Shown here: positions 8,861 to 16,005 of the stretch, piece by piece
How the letters are laid out: each line of letters opens with the position of its first letter
Position numbering within the stretch: position 1 is the first letter of the stretch
Origin: Pacificoceanicola sp049341065
Lineage (GTDB): Bacteria; Pseudomonadota; Alphaproteobacteria; Rhodobacterales; Rhodobacteraceae
NCBI RefSeq assembly: GCF_049341065.1
Contig: NZ_JBMPIX010000001.1
Location: 310,001 to 374,000 of the forward strand
Length of the DNA: 64,000 nt
Direction of reading: 5' to 3'
Made by a program: the position numbers and the translations under genes
The notes under the pieces: generated by a model
What the model was told of the DNA's origin: nothing
What the model saw: the letters and a program-made list of their open reading frames with translations, nothing else
The model's database searches: none

Positions 8861-9295
8861 TTAAGGAACAATCGTGCAAGGCACCGGTGCGATCTGCACC
8901 AGCGATCCTGCGACCGATCCGAAGACCCGGCTGCCAAAGGAAGAATGCCCATCACGTCCAAGGACGATCTGCGTGGCGCCTTCGGCTTCGGCGATCTTGC
9001 AGATGGTCTCGGCGATATGGCCGTATTTGATCACCGTTTCGATCTGGACCCCGCTTTTTTCCGCCGCAGCTTTGGCCGGGGCAAGGATCGCGGTTTCCGC
9101 GCGTTGCATTTCTTCTTTGCGGCGCTTGTGACGCTCTTCAAGTTCGGTCGGCGTAAGGAACGAATAGGGCGACCATTCCAGAACATGGGCAATCACCACG
9201 CTGCCCCCCTGCGCGTGGGCGCGACCCGTAGCAAACGCCAGCGCCCGATTGGCGGCTTCGCTGCCATCAAAGCCGACGACAAATTTGTCGGTCAT
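8861..9295 (-). CDS. Universal stress protein (UspA family)
   Basis: A 144-residue single Usp domain. It opens with KFVVGFDGSEAANRALAFA and ends with the ATP-binding loop G-x2-G-x9-G-S (LGRDGHSSFGSRVFGSVAGSLV) and APVPCTIVP, so it is of the ATP-binding sub-type. The ATG at 9295 is chosen over an upstream one at 9319 because AGGGAG sits at the right distance. It probably is the first gene of a unit with the AGCS symporter. Divergent from the sulfide-quinone-oxidoreductase fusion. Confidence 0.93.
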   Translation of the reverse strand: MTDKFVVGFDGSEAANRALAFATGRAHAQGGSVVIAHVLEWSPYSFLTPTELEERHKRRKEEMQRAETAILAPAKAAAEKSGVQIETVIKYGHIAETICKIAEAEGATQIVLGRDGHSSFGSRVFGSVAGSLVQIAPVPCTIVP

Positions 9296-9423
9296 CTTGA
9301 ACTCCCTGTCAGATGTCATGCCTTATCTTGGCACAACTCTAGGTTAGCAGAGGTTGCGCAGGCTATTGGTCCTAAAATGCTTGGCTTTCCGGTGAATGCG
9401 CCCGAATTTTGCGCGAAAGACGA

Positions 9424-9443
9424 GAAATTCAGGCGAAAATTTC
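9424..9443. promoter_or_regulatory. Inverted repeat GAAATT-N8-AATTTC
   Basis: Perfect 6-bp half sites with an 8-bp spacer in the usp/sqr divergent region, about 130 bases before the usp ATG. It is A/T-rich against a GC-rich background and may be an operator of either gene. No regulator is suggested by the sequence. Confidence 0.3.
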
Positions 9444-9513
9444 ACTGCATTTGCGTCATGGGGACGAATTTTGGCGCAGGCCTTGGCCGCTGCGACGGGA
9501 TTACCCATATGTT

Positions 9514-9529
9514 ATTCGCTTTTATGAAT
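9514..9529 (+). promoter_or_regulatory. Candidate SqrR/BigR operator upstream of the DUF442-SQR gene
   Basis: Exact ATTC-N8-GAAT (spacer GCTTTTAT), 45 bases before the GTG start at 9575. This is the consensus described for SqrR, the persulfide-sensing ArsR-type repressor of Rhodobacter capsulatus, related to BigR. An identical-form site precedes the SulP gene. Confidence 0.7.
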
Positions 9530-9574
9530 GTAAAAGCGACCATCATCTGAGTCCCGGATCCGAGGAGACCTGCC

Positions 9575-11248
9575 GTGGAATTCAAGAAAATCAACGAGGA
9601 CATCACAGTCTCGCCGCAGATCGCGCCCGGACATCTGGCCGAGATCGCAGCGGCGGGATATCGGTCGGTCATCTGCAATCGCCCTGACGGCGAAGGTGCC
9701 GACCAGCCCACCTATGACGAGATTGCCCAGGCGGCGGCCGATGCTGGCCTTGAGATTCGGAATCTGCCCATCGTCAGCGGTAAGGTCACGGACGAAGACG
9801 CCGACGCCTTTGGCAAGGCGATGCGCGAATTGCCCGGCCCGATCTTCGCCTATTGTCGCACCGGTACGCGGTCAGCGACCTTGTGGTCGCTCAGCCAGGC
9901 CAAGACCATGGCGCCGGCAGAGATCCTTCAAGCCACAAAGGCGGCAGGCTACGACATGGCGGGCGTTGTGCGCCGCATCGTCAACGGCGGCAAGACCCCG
10001 ACGGATGAGGGTGACGCAAAGTTCGACCTGGTCGTGGTTGGCGGCGGCGCGGCGGGGATCGCCGTTTCGTCTTCGCTCAAGGCGCGCAAGCCGAACCTCG
10101 AAATCGCAGTGATCGACCCGGCGGAGGTGCATTATTACCAGCCCGGCTGGACCATGGTTGGTGGCGGCATCTTTGAGGCGGAAAGCACCGTGCGCACCAT
10201 GGGCAGCCTCATCCCCAAGGGTGTTCACTGGATCAAATCCGCTGTGGCGGCCTTTGAGCCGCAGAACAACGCGGTGATCCTGGATGGCTGCCGGGTGGTG
10301 AAATATGATCGCCTGATCGTCTGCCCGGGGCTCAAGCTGAACTGGCACGGCGTCGAAGGCCTTGTGGACACACTGGGCAAGAACGGCGTGACCTCGAACT
10401 ACCGCTATGATCTGGCGCCCTATACATGGGAGCTGGTGAAGGGGCTGAAAAAGGGCCGCGCGCTGTTCACCCAGCCGCCGATGCCGATCAAATGCGCCGG
10501 CGCACCGCAAAAGGCGCTGTATCTGTCGGGCGATCATTGGTTCCGCAATAGCGTTCTGAAGAACATCGACATTCAGTTCATGAACGCGGGCGGCGTGCTG
10601 TTCGGCGTCAAGGACTATGTTCCGGCGCTTGAGAAATACATCGAGAAATACGACGCGACGCTGAACTTCTTCCACAACCTCGTGGCGGTCGATGGCCCGG
10701 CCAGGAAGGCCACCTTCAAGATCGCCAAGCCGGACACCGAGGCCACCGAGGTGACGGTCGACTTTGACATGATGCATGTCTGTCCGCCGCAGACGGCACC
10801 GGACTTTATCCGCGTCTCGCCCTTGGCGGATGCGGCGGGTTGGGTCGATGTCGATCAGGCCACCCTGCGGCACAAGACCTATGACAACGTCTGGAGCCTT
10901 GGCGACGTGATGAACGCGCCAAATGCCAAGACCGCCGCCGCGGCGCGGATGCAGGCGCCCGTGGTGGCCGACAACATCGCCGCCGATATAGACGGCAAAT
11001 CGCCCACCTCGATGTACAACGGCTATGGGTCCTGCCCGTTGACGGTGGAGAAGGGCAAGATCGTTCTGGCCGAGTTCGGCTATGGCGGCACGCTGTTGCC
11101 CAGCTTTCCCAAGTGGGTCATCGACGGCACCAAACCTACCCGGGCCGCTTGGCTGCTGAAAGAGCAGATCCTGCCGCCGATCTACTGGAAGGCCATGTTG
11201 CGCGGCAAAGAGTGGATGGCCAAGCCCGAGAAGGTTTCGGCCAAGTGA
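9575..11248 (+). CDS. Fusion of a DUF442 phosphatase/rhodanese-like domain and a sulfide:quinone oxidoreductase-like flavoprotein
   Basis: 557 residues with two domains. Residues 1-112 are a DUF442 (tyrosine-phosphatase-like, TIGR01244) domain with the active-site loop YCRTGTRS (Cys94). Residues 150-545 are an FAD-dependent oxidoreductase of the SQR family, with the Rossmann motif VVVGGGAAG (154-161), HYYQPGWTMVG, and candidate redox cysteines Cys250 (CPG), Cys307 (IKCAGAPQK) and Cys403 (HVCPPQTAP). The probable role is oxidation of sulfide to persulfide or polysulfide with electrons passed to quinone at the membrane; the N-terminal domain may move sulfane sulfur. The start is a GTG with GAGGAG 7 bases upstream. 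The SqrR-type site upstream supports the sulfide role. Confidence 0.9.
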   Translation: MEFKKINEDITVSPQIAPGHLAEIAAAGYRSVICNRPDGEGADQPTYDEIAQAAADAGLEIRNLPIVSGKVTDEDADAFGKAMRELPGPIFAYCRTGTRSATLWSLSQAKTMAPAEILQATKAAGYDMAGVVRRIVNGGKTPTDEGDAKFDLVVVGGGAAGIAVSSSLKARKPNLEIAVIDPAEVHYYQPGWTMVGGGIFEAESTVRTMGSLIPKGVHWIKSAVAAFEPQNNAVILDGCRVVKYDRLIVCPGLKLNWHGVEGLVDTLGKNGVTSNYRYDLAPYTWELVKGLKKGRALFTQPPMPIKCAGAPQKALYLSGDHWFRNSVLKNIDIQFMNAGGVLFGVKDYVPALEKYIEKYDATLNFFHNLVAVDGPARKATFKIAKPDTEATEVTVDFDMMHVCPPQTAPDFIRVSPLADAAGWVDVDQATLRHKTYDNVWSLGDVMNAPNAKTAAAARMQAPVVADNIAADIDGKSPTSMYNGYGSCPLTVEKGKIVLAEFGYGGTLLPSFPKWVIDGTKPTRAAWLLKEQILPPIYWKAMLRGKEWMAKPEKVSAK

Positions 11249-11253
11249 AACGC

Positions 11254-11280
11254 TGCGCCCCGGGTCCGGCCCGGGGCGCA
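11254..11280 (+). terminator. Strong hairpin after the SQR fusion gene
   Basis: Perfect 11-bp stem TGCGCCCCGGG/CCCGGGGCGCA with loop TCCGG, starting 5 bases after the stop codon. There is no T run, so it may act as a Rho-aided terminator or protect the mRNA 3' end. Confidence 0.6.
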
Positions 11281-11349
11281 CAGCCCTTGAAATGCTGGGA
11301 TTTTCGCTTGGGCTTTTACAACATTTTTGGAACAGGAGGCGTTTGCCCC

Positions 11350-11379
11350 TTCACAAATTCTCAATTTTGAATATATAGA
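11350..11379 (+). promoter_or_regulatory. Candidate promoter with embedded SqrR/BigR operator, upstream of SulP
   Basis: An exact ATTC-N8-GAAT site (11357-11372, spacer TCAATTTT) lies between a -35-like TTCACA (11350-11355) and a -10-like TATAGA (11374-11379), 18 bases apart. A repressor bound here would block RNA polymerase. It is the second such site in 2 kb. Confidence 0.65.
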
Positions 11380-11438
11380 CGCCAAATCGCGCTAAACCCC
11401 GAGTCTCTTTTTCGACTTGGTGATACAGGACAGAGCCC

Positions 11439-13190
11439 ATGCAAATGCCCCGGCTGACCGCTTCCAGCTTTACCCGTTACCTGCCCATCCTGACATGGGC
11501 GAAAGATTACAACCGGGATACCGCGACCTCGGACCTGGTGGCGGCGGTGATCGTGACGATCATGTTGATCCCGCAATCGCTGGCCTATGCCTTGCTGGCA
11601 GGGCTTCCGGCGGAAATGGGGCTGTATGCCTCCATCCTGCCGCTGATCGCCTATGCGATCTTTGGCACCAGCCGGGCGCTGGCGGTGGGGCCGGTTGCGG
11701 TTGTCTCGTTGATGACGGCGGCCGCGATTGGAAATCTGGGGCTTTCCGATCCGGTGCAGATCGCCATCGCGGCGGGCACGCTGGCCTTTATCTCGGGTGT
11801 GATCCTGTTGGTGCTGGGGGTGCTGCGGCTTGGCTTTCTGGCCAACTTCCTGAGCCATCCGGTGATCGCAGGCTTTATCACTGCCTCGGGGGTGTTGATC
11901 GCCGCCAGCCAGCTCAAACATATCTTTGGCATCGACATGCACGGCCACACGCTGATCGGATTGGTCGAAACGCTGTTCGAACATCAGTCCGAGACCAATG
12001 TCATCACGCTGTTCATCGGGGTGTTCGCCGTGGCCTTCCTGTTCTGGGTCCGCAAGGGGTTGAAGCCTTTGCTGCTGAACATGGGGCTCAAGCCGCGTAT
12101 GGCTGATATTCTGGCCAAGGCCGGGCCAGTGGGGGCGGTGATCGTGACCACGTTGGCGACCTTCCTGTTCGGTCTGAACGACAAAGGCGTGAAGATCGTC
12201 GGCGAAGTGCCCATGGGTCTGCCGCCGCTGACCATGCCCAGCCTGTCGCCCGATCTTTGGAGCCAGCTGTTCATCTCGGGTCTGCTGATTTCGATCATCG
12301 GCTTTGTTGAATCCGTTTCGGTGGCGCAAACCCTTGCCGCAAAACGCCGCCAGCGCATCGACCCGGATCAGGAGCTGATCGGCCTTGGGGCCTCGAACAT
12401 TTCGACAGCCATGTCGGGTGGCTTCCCGGTCACCGGCGGGTTTTCACGCTCGGTCGTGAACTTTGACGCCGGTGCTGAAACGCCTGCTGCCGGGGCCTAT
12501 ACCGCCGTCGGCATCGCCATCGCGACGCTGCTGCTGACGCCGCTGCTGTATTTCCTTCCCAAGGCCACGCTGGCCGCAACCATCATCGTTGCCGTGCTCA
12601 GCCTTGTGGATTTCTCTATCCTTGGCAAAGCCTGGCGCTATTCCAAGGTGGATTTCGCCGCCGTTGCCGCCACGATCTTTCTGACCCTTGGCATCGGGGT
12701 CGAGGCTGGGGTGTCCGCTGGGGTGATCCTGTCGATCGGTCTGCACCTTTACAAGACTTCGCGCCCGCATGTGGCCGAGGTGGGCCTTGTTCCCGGCACT
12801 CAGCATTTCCGCAACATTCACCGCCATCAGGTGGATACGCAGGACGAGATCGTGACATTGCGCGTGGATGAAAGCCTGTATTTCGCCAATGCCCGCTTTC
12901 TTGAGGACTACGTGCTGAACCGGGTGGCCTGCGATCAGCCGCTGAAACATGTGATCCTGATGTTCCCGGCTGTGAACGAAGTGGACATGAGCGCGCTGGA
13001 AACGCTGGAAGAACTGAACCGCCGTCTTGAGGAAATGGGCATCAAGCTGCACCTTTCCGAAGTCAAAGGCCCGGTCATGGATCGCTTGAAGCGCAGCCAT
13101 TTCCTTGATGAACTGACGGGCGAGGTTTTCCTGTCGCAATACGACGCCTGGCAGAAGCTCAAGTCACAGCCCCTGCGCGCGGTCTCATAA
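11439..13190 (+). CDS. SulP family inorganic anion transporter with STAS domain
   Basis: 583 residues. The first 410 form the multi-helix SulP transporter core, including the family signatures in LIPQSLAYALLAGLP, GPVAVVSLMTAAA and GGFPVTGGFSRSVVN. Residues about 445-565 form a cytoplasmic STAS domain (VDESLYFANARFLEDYV ... NEVDMSALETLEELN). Members move sulfate, bicarbonate or other oxyanions. Its neighbour is a sulfide-oxidising flavoprotein and both carry the same predicted operator, so export or import of a sulfur oxyanion (sulfate, sulfite or thiosulfate) is the best guess. The start is preceded by ACAGGACAG. The 3' end overlaps the convergent phosphoesterase gene by 6 bases. Confidence 0.93.
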   Translation: MQMPRLTASSFTRYLPILTWAKDYNRDTATSDLVAAVIVTIMLIPQSLAYALLAGLPAEMGLYASILPLIAYAIFGTSRALAVGPVAVVSLMTAAAIGNLGLSDPVQIAIAAGTLAFISGVILLVLGVLRLGFLANFLSHPVIAGFITASGVLIAASQLKHIFGIDMHGHTLIGLVETLFEHQSETNVITLFIGVFAVAFLFWVRKGLKPLLLNMGLKPRMADILAKAGPVGAVIVTTLATFLFGLNDKGVKIVGEVPMGLPPLTMPSLSPDLWSQLFISGLLISIIGFVESVSVAQTLAAKRRQRIDPDQELIGLGASNISTAMSGGFPVTGGFSRSVVNFDAGAETPAAGAYTAVGIAIATLLLTPLLYFLPKATLAATIIVAVLSLVDFSILGKAWRYSKVDFAAVAATIFLTLGIGVEAGVSAGVILSIGLHLYKTSRPHVAEVGLVPGTQHFRNIHRHQVDTQDEIVTLRVDESLYFANARFLEDYVLNRVACDQPLKHVILMFPAVNEVDMSALETLEELNRRLEEMGIKLHLSEVKGPVMDRLKRSHFLDELTGEVFLSQYDAWQKLKSQPLRAVS

Positions 13191-13967
13191 GGGAACGCGG
13201 CCCTTGGCGGTCAGGTGCAAGACCTGATCGCCTTCGAAGACGGCGGCGCTGAGCGGGCGACCATAGCCCGCCCCGGTGTCCATGTTCAGACGGTTGGGGC
13301 GCAGATCGGGATAGTCAGTCTCTACGGGCGAATGGCCATGCACGATCAAGGCGCCGTGGTCGCGTGTGTCGGGCAGGAATTCGTCGCGCACCCACAGCAT
13401 GTCATCCTCTTGCTGCAAGGACAGCGGCACGCCGGGGCGCACCCCGGCATGGACAAAGAATTTGCCGTCCTCGATATGGTTCAGCTGAAGCCCCTCCAGG
13501 AACCGCAGGTGCGTTTCGGGAATGGCGGCGCGCAGGGCCTCCAAAACCTGACCAAGCTGGGGCTGGGGGATCGGGTCGATCCCATAGTCGATCATCTGAT
13601 CGCTTGGCGCGTTCAGGCTTTGCAATAGCTCGGTGGTGTCGAGATAGGAATTCAAGGTATCCACCCCGCCCAGCCGTTCATGCAGCCAGCGTTTGCCCGA
13701 CAAGATCCGCTCATCATCGCTTTTGCCGGTCTCGACGAACCGCTGGAACATGCGGTCATGATTGCCTTTGATGAAAATCCAGTCGCGGCCCTCGGCCTGA
13801 CCGCGCAGGAACAGGTCAATCACCCCTTTTGAATTAGCACCGCGATCCACGTAATCGCCCAGGAACACGATGCGCGCCGCGCTGCCGCCGTCTTTTTCGA
13901 TCAGGGCAAGCGTGTCTTCCAGCATGCCCAGTTGTCCGTGAATGTCGCCGATCGTGTAAGTGGTCAT
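13185..13967 (-). CDS. Metallophosphoesterase, PPP serine/threonine phosphatase-like
   Basis: 260 residues with the canonical metal-binding motifs of the PPP family in order: GDIHGQ (residues 8-13), GDYVDRG (41-47), GNHDRM (67-72), and later FFVHAGVRPG and IVHGHSP. These ligate two metal ions. Bacterial relatives dephosphorylate proteins or hydrolyse diadenosine tetraphosphate; the sequence does not separate these. No signal peptide, so cytoplasmic. The LysR gene upstream ends 28 bases before the ATG, so the two may share a transcript. Confidence 0.88.
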   Translation of the reverse strand: MTTYTIGDIHGQLGMLEDTLALIEKDGGSAARIVFLGDYVDRGANSKGVIDLFLRGQAEGRDWIFIKGNHDRMFQRFVETGKSDDERILSGKRWLHERLGGVDTLNSYLDTTELLQSLNAPSDQMIDYGIDPIPQPQLGQVLEALRAAIPETHLRFLEGLQLNHIEDGKFFVHAGVRPGVPLSLQQEDDMLWVRDEFLPDTRDHGALIVHGHSPVETDYPDLRPNRLNMDTGAGYGRPLSAAVFEGDQVLHLTAKGRVPL

Positions 13968-13994
13968 CTGCCGCTCCTGTTCTTGGCGCGAGTC

Positions 13995-14948
13995 CTAGAC
14001 AATGCGGGCATCAGGGGAAAGCCCTTCGTCCAGCGGCGCCATCAATTCACTGATCTGTTGGCGCAGCCAAAGGAGCGCGGGATTGCGGTCGGCGCGGCGA
14101 TGCCAGACCATTGTGATCTCGGCCCGCGTGACGGGCATCGGCGGCTGGTAAAGATCCAGCCCGAACATCTCTGCCTTTTCCAGCGCCAATTGCTTTGGGA
14201 TCAGGGCGATCAGATCGCTTTGCGCCACTGCTGTATAGACCCCGGAAAAGACCGGCATGGTCATCATGATCCGCCGGGCGCGGCCGACCTGCGCCAAAGC
14301 CTTGTCGCCCATCGCGGTCAGGTTGCCTTCGGGCGAAAACAGGACATGGCCAAGATCGCAGAACAAATCGATCGGGATGACATCGCCGGGCAAGATGCGG
14401 CACAGGCGCGGATGACCCTTGCGGGCAATGGTGACAAAGCTCGAATGGAAAAGCGATTCCTGCAAAATCCAGTCGGGCACTGGCATGCGCGGGATCAGGG
14501 CCAGATCGGCCTGATGGCGGTCAATGATCGCCGCATAGCTGTCGGGCACAAGGTCCACCATTTGCACGACAATGCCCGGAGCCAGCCGCAGCATCCGTTC
14601 GGCCAGTTTGGGCATCAGCAGATCGGCAAAGAAATCGCTGCCGGATATCTTGAAGCTGGCGGTGGTGCGCATCGGATCGAAAACCTGCGGGCCAGACAAC
14701 AGCGCCTGGGTTTCATCCAACAGCTTGCGCAGTGGGTCGCGCAGGCTGCGGGCAAAATCGGTGGGCACCATGCGCCGCCCCTGCCGGACAAACAGTGGAT
14801 CGTCCAGCGCTTGGCGCAGACGCCCCAAGGCCGCCGAGACCGCAGGTTGCGACAAGCCGATCCTGTCCCCGGACTCGGTGGTCGAACCGGTTTCCAAAAG
14901 CGCATCGAGAACGCGCAGCAGATTCAGGTCGAAGGATGCAAAATTCAT
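13995..14948 (-). CDS. LysR family transcriptional regulator
   Basis: 317 residues from ATG 14948. Residues 1-62 form the winged helix-turn-helix (FDLNLLRVLDALLETGSTTE ... LSQPAVSAALGRLRQ ... DPLFVRQGR), and the rest is the periplasmic-binding-like effector domain. The effector is unknown. It faces the cupin gene across a 167-bp divergent region, the usual layout for a LysR regulator and its target. An ATCG-N5-CGAT inverted repeat (14974-14986) lies 26 bases from its start and is a candidate site. Confidence 0.92.
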   Translation of the reverse strand: MNFASFDLNLLRVLDALLETGSTTESGDRIGLSQPAVSAALGRLRQALDDPLFVRQGRRMVPTDFARSLRDPLRKLLDETQALLSGPQVFDPMRTTASFKISGSDFFADLLMPKLAERMLRLAPGIVVQMVDLVPDSYAAIIDRHQADLALIPRMPVPDWILQESLFHSSFVTIARKGHPRLCRILPGDVIPIDLFCDLGHVLFSPEGNLTAMGDKALAQVGRARRIMMTMPVFSGVYTAVAQSDLIALIPKQLALEKAEMFGLDLYQPPMPVTRAEITMVWHRRADRNPALLWLRQQISELMAPLDEGLSPDARIV

Positions 14949-14973
14949 AAGACAAATAGTTAACATACAAACA

Positions 14974-14986
14974 ATCGATTTCCGAT
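14974..14986. promoter_or_regulatory. Candidate LysR-type site between lysR and cupin genes
   Basis: Inverted repeat ATCG-ATTTC-CGAT in the AT-rich part of the divergent promoter region. It is short, and assignment to the adjacent LysR protein rests on position. Confidence 0.35.
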
Positions 14987-15115
14987 ATGAATTTTCCTTT
15001 GCCATGATCGGCACTGCGGCGCCATCGCGCTGCACCCCGCACAGACCGAACAGGCCCCGGCGCAGACAGTGGTTTTGCGCCTGCGGGGAAGGTTTGGCCG
15101 ATCAGGAGGAGCATC

Positions 15116-15568
15116 ATGAAGGAACACATATTGGGCGAGGGCGCCTTTGACTGGCTTGGTGTCCAGTACCGCCCCTTGCTTGGCGCGTCAGACAGCGGTG
15201 GCGCCTTGTCGATCACCGACAGTGTCAGCCCGCCGATGAGCGGCCCGCCAAGGCACATACACCACGACGCGGACGAAAGCTTTGTCGTGCTCAGCGGCGA
15301 AGCGACGTTCTGGCTGGAGGGCGAGAGCTTTGTGCGCGGTCCCGGCGAGGCCGCCTTTGTGCCACGCGGCAAGGAGCACAGTTTTCAGGTCTTTGGCCAG
15401 CAACCCTGTCGTCATCTGGTCATTCTGACCCCCTCTGGCTTCGAGGCCTTCTTTCAGGAGATGTCGCAGCACGGTTGCCGCATTCCCGAAGACATGGAGC
15501 AGATCACCGTAATCGCCAAGGCGCATGGGCTGGAATTCACCGGCCCGCCCTTGGGCGCAAAAGCGTAA
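15116..15568 (+). CDS. Cupin domain protein
   Basis: 150 residues forming one cupin barrel. Motif 1 is visible as P-RHIHHDADESFVVLSGEATFWLEG (His-x-His with the following Glu), and motif 2 as PGEAAFVPRGKEHSFQV, giving the usual metal-binding set. Small single cupins include dioxygenases, isomerases and sensors, so the reaction is open. It is preceded by AGGAGG (15105-15110), and probably is controlled by the divergent LysR protein. The membrane protein gene follows 10 bases later. Confidence 0.85.
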   Translation: MKEHILGEGAFDWLGVQYRPLLGASDSGGALSITDSVSPPMSGPPRHIHHDADESFVVLSGEATFWLEGESFVRGPGEAAFVPRGKEHSFQVFGQQPCRHLVILTPSGFEAFFQEMSQHGCRIPEDMEQITVIAKAHGLEFTGPPLGAKA

Positions 15569-15578
15569 GGAGCGCGCT

Positions 15579-15947
15579 ATGAAAGGTATTTCTTTGGGTT
15601 TTCTGGGGCTTGGCATTCTTTGCGCCCTGATCGGGATGGGCTGGGGCATTGTGATGTCCGCAACGGCAGATCACACCCTGTCACCGGCCCATGCGCATTT
15701 GAACCTGCTGGGCTGGGTCAGCTATTCGATCTTTGCGTTCTATTATCACGCGGTGCCCGAAGCGGCGCAAAGCATGCTGGCCAAGGTTCATTTCGCGCTT
15801 GCTGTCAGCGGCGTGGTGGTGATCGTGCCGGGAATTGTCTGGGCGATCCAGCAAACCGGCGAGACGGCGGCCAAGATCGGCTCGGTGCTGACGATCCTGT
15901 CGATGGTGACCTTTGGCGTTGTGGTGCTGAAGACCGCCCGGCGCTGA
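15579..15947 (+). CDS. Small four-helix membrane protein with HAHLNLLGW motif
   Basis: 122 residues with four predicted membrane helices. The stretch PAHAHLNLLGW after helix 1 and the H in FYYHAVPE are likely functional. The HAHxNxxG pattern also occurs in membrane proteins related to haem-copper oxidase subunit I, so haem or metal binding in the membrane is possible but unproven. The ATG at 15579 is supported by AAGGAG 6 bases upstream. It follows the cupin gene closely and probably shares its transcript. Confidence 0.75.
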   Translation: MKGISLGFLGLGILCALIGMGWGIVMSATADHTLSPAHAHLNLLGWVSYSIFAFYYHAVPEAAQSMLAKVHFALAVSGVVVIVPGIVWAIQQTGETAAKIGSVLTILSMVTFGVVVLKTARR

Positions 15948-15955
15948 CACAGAAA

Positions 15956-15982
15956 AACGCCGCCCCGGACCGGGGCGGCGTT
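15956..15982 (-). terminator. Bidirectional terminator between the membrane protein and serA
   Basis: Perfect 12-bp stem AACGCCGCCCCG/CGGGGCGGCGTT with a 3-base loop. On the minus strand a TTT C run follows, so it best serves serA; it also lies just after the plus-strand gene stop. Confidence 0.9.
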
Positions 15983-16005
15983 GTCGTTTTCAAATCCGGA
16001 CGGGT

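Noticed and set aside
9872..11281. 469-codon minus-strand frame opposite the SQR fusion gene
   Set aside because: Covers a conserved fusion on the other strand and lacks a plausible protein pattern.
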